From the NCBI GenBank assembly GCA_905221605.1, contig CAJNDS010002117.1:355001-415000 (forward strand): a stretch of 60,000 nucleotides of DNA, in the 5' to 3' direction. Source of the DNA: Symbiodinium natans (lineage: Eukaryota; Sar; Dinophyceae; Suessiales; Symbiodiniaceae). Position numbers and translations under genes: made by a program. Below are positions 57,600 to 60,000 of the stretch, piece after piece. Within the stretch, counting starts at the first letter, position 1. Every line of letters starts with the position of its first letter. Below the pieces are notes generated by a model, which saw only the letters and a program-made list of their open reading frames with translations, did no database searches and was not told the origin of the DNA.

Positions 57600-58175
57600 G
57601 CGTAACCCCGCACCTTAAGCTGATTTTAAAGGGCCCCAGTCCGTGCCCCGCCCTTCCCGCCCTTCCCGCCCTTTCCGCCGGCTCCGCCCAACCCCTTCCC
57701 CTGCCCCTCCCACTTCCCTTCGCCTTCCCAACCATTCCACTGTTTCAGGGCCCCACCAACCCTTCCCCTTCCCAACCATTCCATCCATCCTCCTCCCCTA
57801 CCCCTTCCCCACTAGATCAGATGACTGACTTTCAAGACTGACTTCCGCCCCCTCCGCTCCCCCACCCCCCTTCCCCCCACCCGCCCCACCCCCCCCCACC
57901 CCCCACCCACCCCACCCCCCACCCCACCCTCCCCCCCGCCCCCTCCGCTTGCTCCGCCCCCTCCCCAACCATTCCACTCCATCCTCCTCCCTTACCCCTT
58001 CCCCCATTCCACTCCATCCTCCTCCCCTACCCCTTCCCCCCCTCTCACCGCAACCCCTTCCCCTGCCCCTCCCACTACCCTTCCCCTTCCCAGCCATTCC
58101 ACTGTTTCAGGGCCAATCCACGCCCAGCCTGACCGCTCCCCTTACTCCACCCCTGCCTTCCACCCCCCAACCCCC
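57600..58175. repeat. C-rich low-complexity tract
   Basis: Over 500 bp of CCTTCCC, CCACCCC and CCATTCCA words with almost no G on the plus strand. The densest run is 57850-57950. The minus strand is G-rich and yields Gly/Arg false ORFs. Confidence 0.85.
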
Positions 58176-58289
58176 CAATGTACGGGCCTCTGGCAGACCC
58201 GTTCAGCTGACTTCGAAAGATGGCCTGCCATCCTTGTTCTTGTCCGGTTTGCGCGGAGCATCAGGTTGAGGGGTCGGCGGCACTGGCGG

Positions 58290-58640
58290 TAGCCATTAAA
58301 TAGGATTTTTCAGGCTCTAGTCCTCTAGGCGCCTAGAGGCTTGACCCTAAAGGGTTCAGGTTTAGATGCCTAGATCGTAAACCCTTAAGGTTTAAACTCT
58401 ATGAGCTTAGGTTTAAATACCTGGATCTTCAGTCTTCAAACCTATTAACCCAGTTAAGGGTTTAGGTGTAATTGCTGAAGCCCTATGAATCTAAAGGTTC
58501 AGGTTTCAGGTTTGACCCTAAACCCGATCGGCTTTAAGCCTTAAACCCTATAGGGTTTCGGGGCGTCTCTTTTTATAAGACTTAAACCTTAACCGATAGG
58601 GTTTTAGAGATAAGCCCTGAAAGGAAAAGCATTTCCAAAA
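58290..58640. repeat. Degenerate TTTAAACCCTATAGGG-type repeats, second block
   Basis: Words such as GTTTAAACTCTATGAGCTT, AAACCCTATAGGGTTT and CTTAAACCTTAACC repeat the style of the block at 57060-57450. The two blocks flank the C-rich tract. Confidence 0.6.
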
Positions 58641-58888
58641 ACCAGGGAGCGCAGCGGAGCGGAAGGGAGGGGAGGAGGTCGCTGTGCCCAGTGTTTGGAC
58701 AGATGGAGAGGACTCAACATCTCAAGGATTGCATACTTTTTCGTTATGTAGAGGATTGGGTTATTGGGAGGGGGGGAGGGGGGGGGAGTTCAGGGGTCAC
58801 CGCGGCCCGTGAACGATTTAATTGGCTGGGAACCACAAAAGCATGGATAACCGCAAAACGGCATGGATAACCCAGGTGGGGGGTAGCA

Positions 58889-58892
58889 AAAA

Positions 58893-58932
<40 letters not shown>
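58889..58932. repeat. A-run and AT microsatellite
   Basis: Thirteen A's followed by about 15 AT units. Confidence 0.95.
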
Positions 58933-58935
<3 letters not shown>

Positions 58936-58999
58936 CCGACCCCAGCGGGAGCGGGGGCGGCGTCAGTGAAGACCCACTGCTCCTGAGTACCGCCTTCAC

Positions 59000-60000
59000 C
59001 CCCCAGACTCTAGTGCATGCCTTGCATTGTTTTATGGCTCATGGCCCCATGCCCCCATGGCCTCCTGGCTCGCTGCACCATGCGCTTCCATAGCCTCCCG
59101 GCCCCACGGCCCCATGGTCCCATAGCCTCAAGGGCACCAGCGCACGCCCGCTGGCTCCGCTGCCAGGGCCCTGCCTCATGGTCCCATGGCCCCAGCCTTC
59201 TACCAAGTAATGGAGTGTTTTAAGGGCTCCAGTGCATGCCCGAGCCTCCCTCTCGCTGCAGCGGAGGAGGCTCGGGCATGCACAGGAGCCCTTAAAACAC
59301 TCCATTACGAGAGGGGGCCGCGGGGAAGGGGCAGCAAGGGCAGCAGGGGTAGTTCGGGCATGGACTGGAGCGCTTAAAGGGGTCGGTGCCCGTGTTTCAA
59401 GGGGAGTGTTTCAAGGGCTCCAGTGCATGCCCGAGCCTCCTCCTCCTCGCTGCCCTTGCTGCCCCCGCCGCTCCCCCCGCCCTCCCCGCTGCCCCCTAGT
59501 TCTGGAGTGCTTTCATGGCTCCAGTCCATGCCCTCTAGTAAGGGAGCGTTTTAAGGGCTCAAGCGCATGCCCGAGCCCTTGCTGCCCCCCGCCCTTCCCG
59601 CTCCCCCCGCCCTCCCCGCTGCCCCCCAGCTCTGGAGTGTTTTCAGGGCTCCAGTCCATGCCCGCTGCCCTCTAGTAATGGAGTGTTTTAAGGGCTCCAG
59701 GCTCCAGTGCATGCCCGAGCTGCCCTTGCTGCCCCCGCCCTTCCCGCTGCCCCCTAGTTCTGGAGTGTTTTCAGGGCTCCAGTCCATGCCCGCTGCCCTC
59801 TAGTAATGGAGTGTTTTCAGGTCCAGGCTCCAGTGCATGCCCGAGCCTCCTGCCCTTGCTGCCCCCGCCCTTCCCGCTCCCCCCGCCCTCCCCGCTGCCC
59901 CCTACTTCTGGAATTTTTTCAGGGCTCCAGTCCATGCCCGCTGCCCTCTGCTAATGGAGTGTTTTAAGGGCTCCAGTGCATGCTCCCCCCGCCCTCCCCG
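59000..60000. repeat. Complex satellite with TGGAGTGTTTTAAGGGCTCC, continues past the window end
   Basis: Units contain TGGAGTGTTTTMAGGGCTCC, AGTGCATGCCCGAGC or AGTCCATGCCCGCTGCC, and a variable GCTGCCCCCGCCCTTCCC spacer. Clear unit starts are near 59211, 59403, 59514, 59633, 59677, 59761, 59805 and 59954. Spacing alternates because two sub-units (one with GTGCATG, one with GTCCATG) make a composite repeat of about 130 bp. Confidence 0.85.
59207..59308. repeat. Inverted repeat of about 43-bp arms inside the satellite
   Basis: The left arm 59207-59249 starts GTAATGGAGTGTTTTAAGG and the right arm 59266-59308 is its complement with one mismatch seen. A 16-base spacer (CTCTCGCTGCAGC plus three) separates them. 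One satellite unit therefore lies inverted next to its neighbour. Confidence 0.88.

Noticed and set aside
59017-60000. Several Pro/Cys-rich ORFs at the window end
   Set aside because: They lie within the satellite and change frame between units.

Overview
The window looks like nuclear DNA of a dinoflagellate, most likely a core photosynthetic lineage such as Symbiodiniaceae. This is inferred from several things together. The genes are eukaryotic and cut into many short exons. Family-consensus reading frames can only be kept if several introns begin with GC or GA instead of GT. A plastid/cyanobacterial-type Hsp70 carries an N-terminal leader. The interstitial telomere repeat is of the TTTAGGG type. 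Retroelements with a restriction-like endonuclease are abundant, as are satellites and microsatellites. No operons, CRISPR arrays, rRNA or tRNA genes were recognised.

Layout. 0-13.6 kb: mostly non-coding, with weak unassigned exons (a possible membrane protein, coiled-coil pieces) and satellites at 3.0-4.9 kb. 13.7-14.7 kb: an SR splicing factor (SRSF3/7-like RRM plus start of the RS region). 14.8-21 kb: nothing firmly recognised. 21.1-26.1 kb: the multi-exon plastid-type Hsp70 gene. 27-38 kb: a retroelement graveyard of at least five fragments of restriction-like-endonuclease non-LTR elements and one LINE of another clade, among several satellite families. The largest copy, at 34.2-36.7 kb, sits inside a 74-bp satellite. 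38.0-38.2 kb: a head-to-head interstitial telomere tract. 38.2-39.6 kb: two more satellites. 42.7-44.2 kb: a kinesin-13-like motor with a probable C-terminal SAM domain. 47.3-50.2 kb: two tandem paralogues of a metal-dependent amidohydrolase, the second running into a 790-bp microsatellite. 51.5-55.0 kb, minus strand: a seven-exon Ca2+/H+ exchanger (CAX). 56.5-60 kb: hairpins, degenerate telomere-like repeats, C-rich DNA and a satellite that runs off the window end.

The five recognised genes or gene pairs (splicing factor, plastid chaperone, microtubule motor, amidohydrolases, cation exchanger) have no evident pathway link. That fits a low-density eukaryotic genome. Exon borders were set by eye from family consensus and possible splice sites. 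They are approximate unless stated, and need transcript data.
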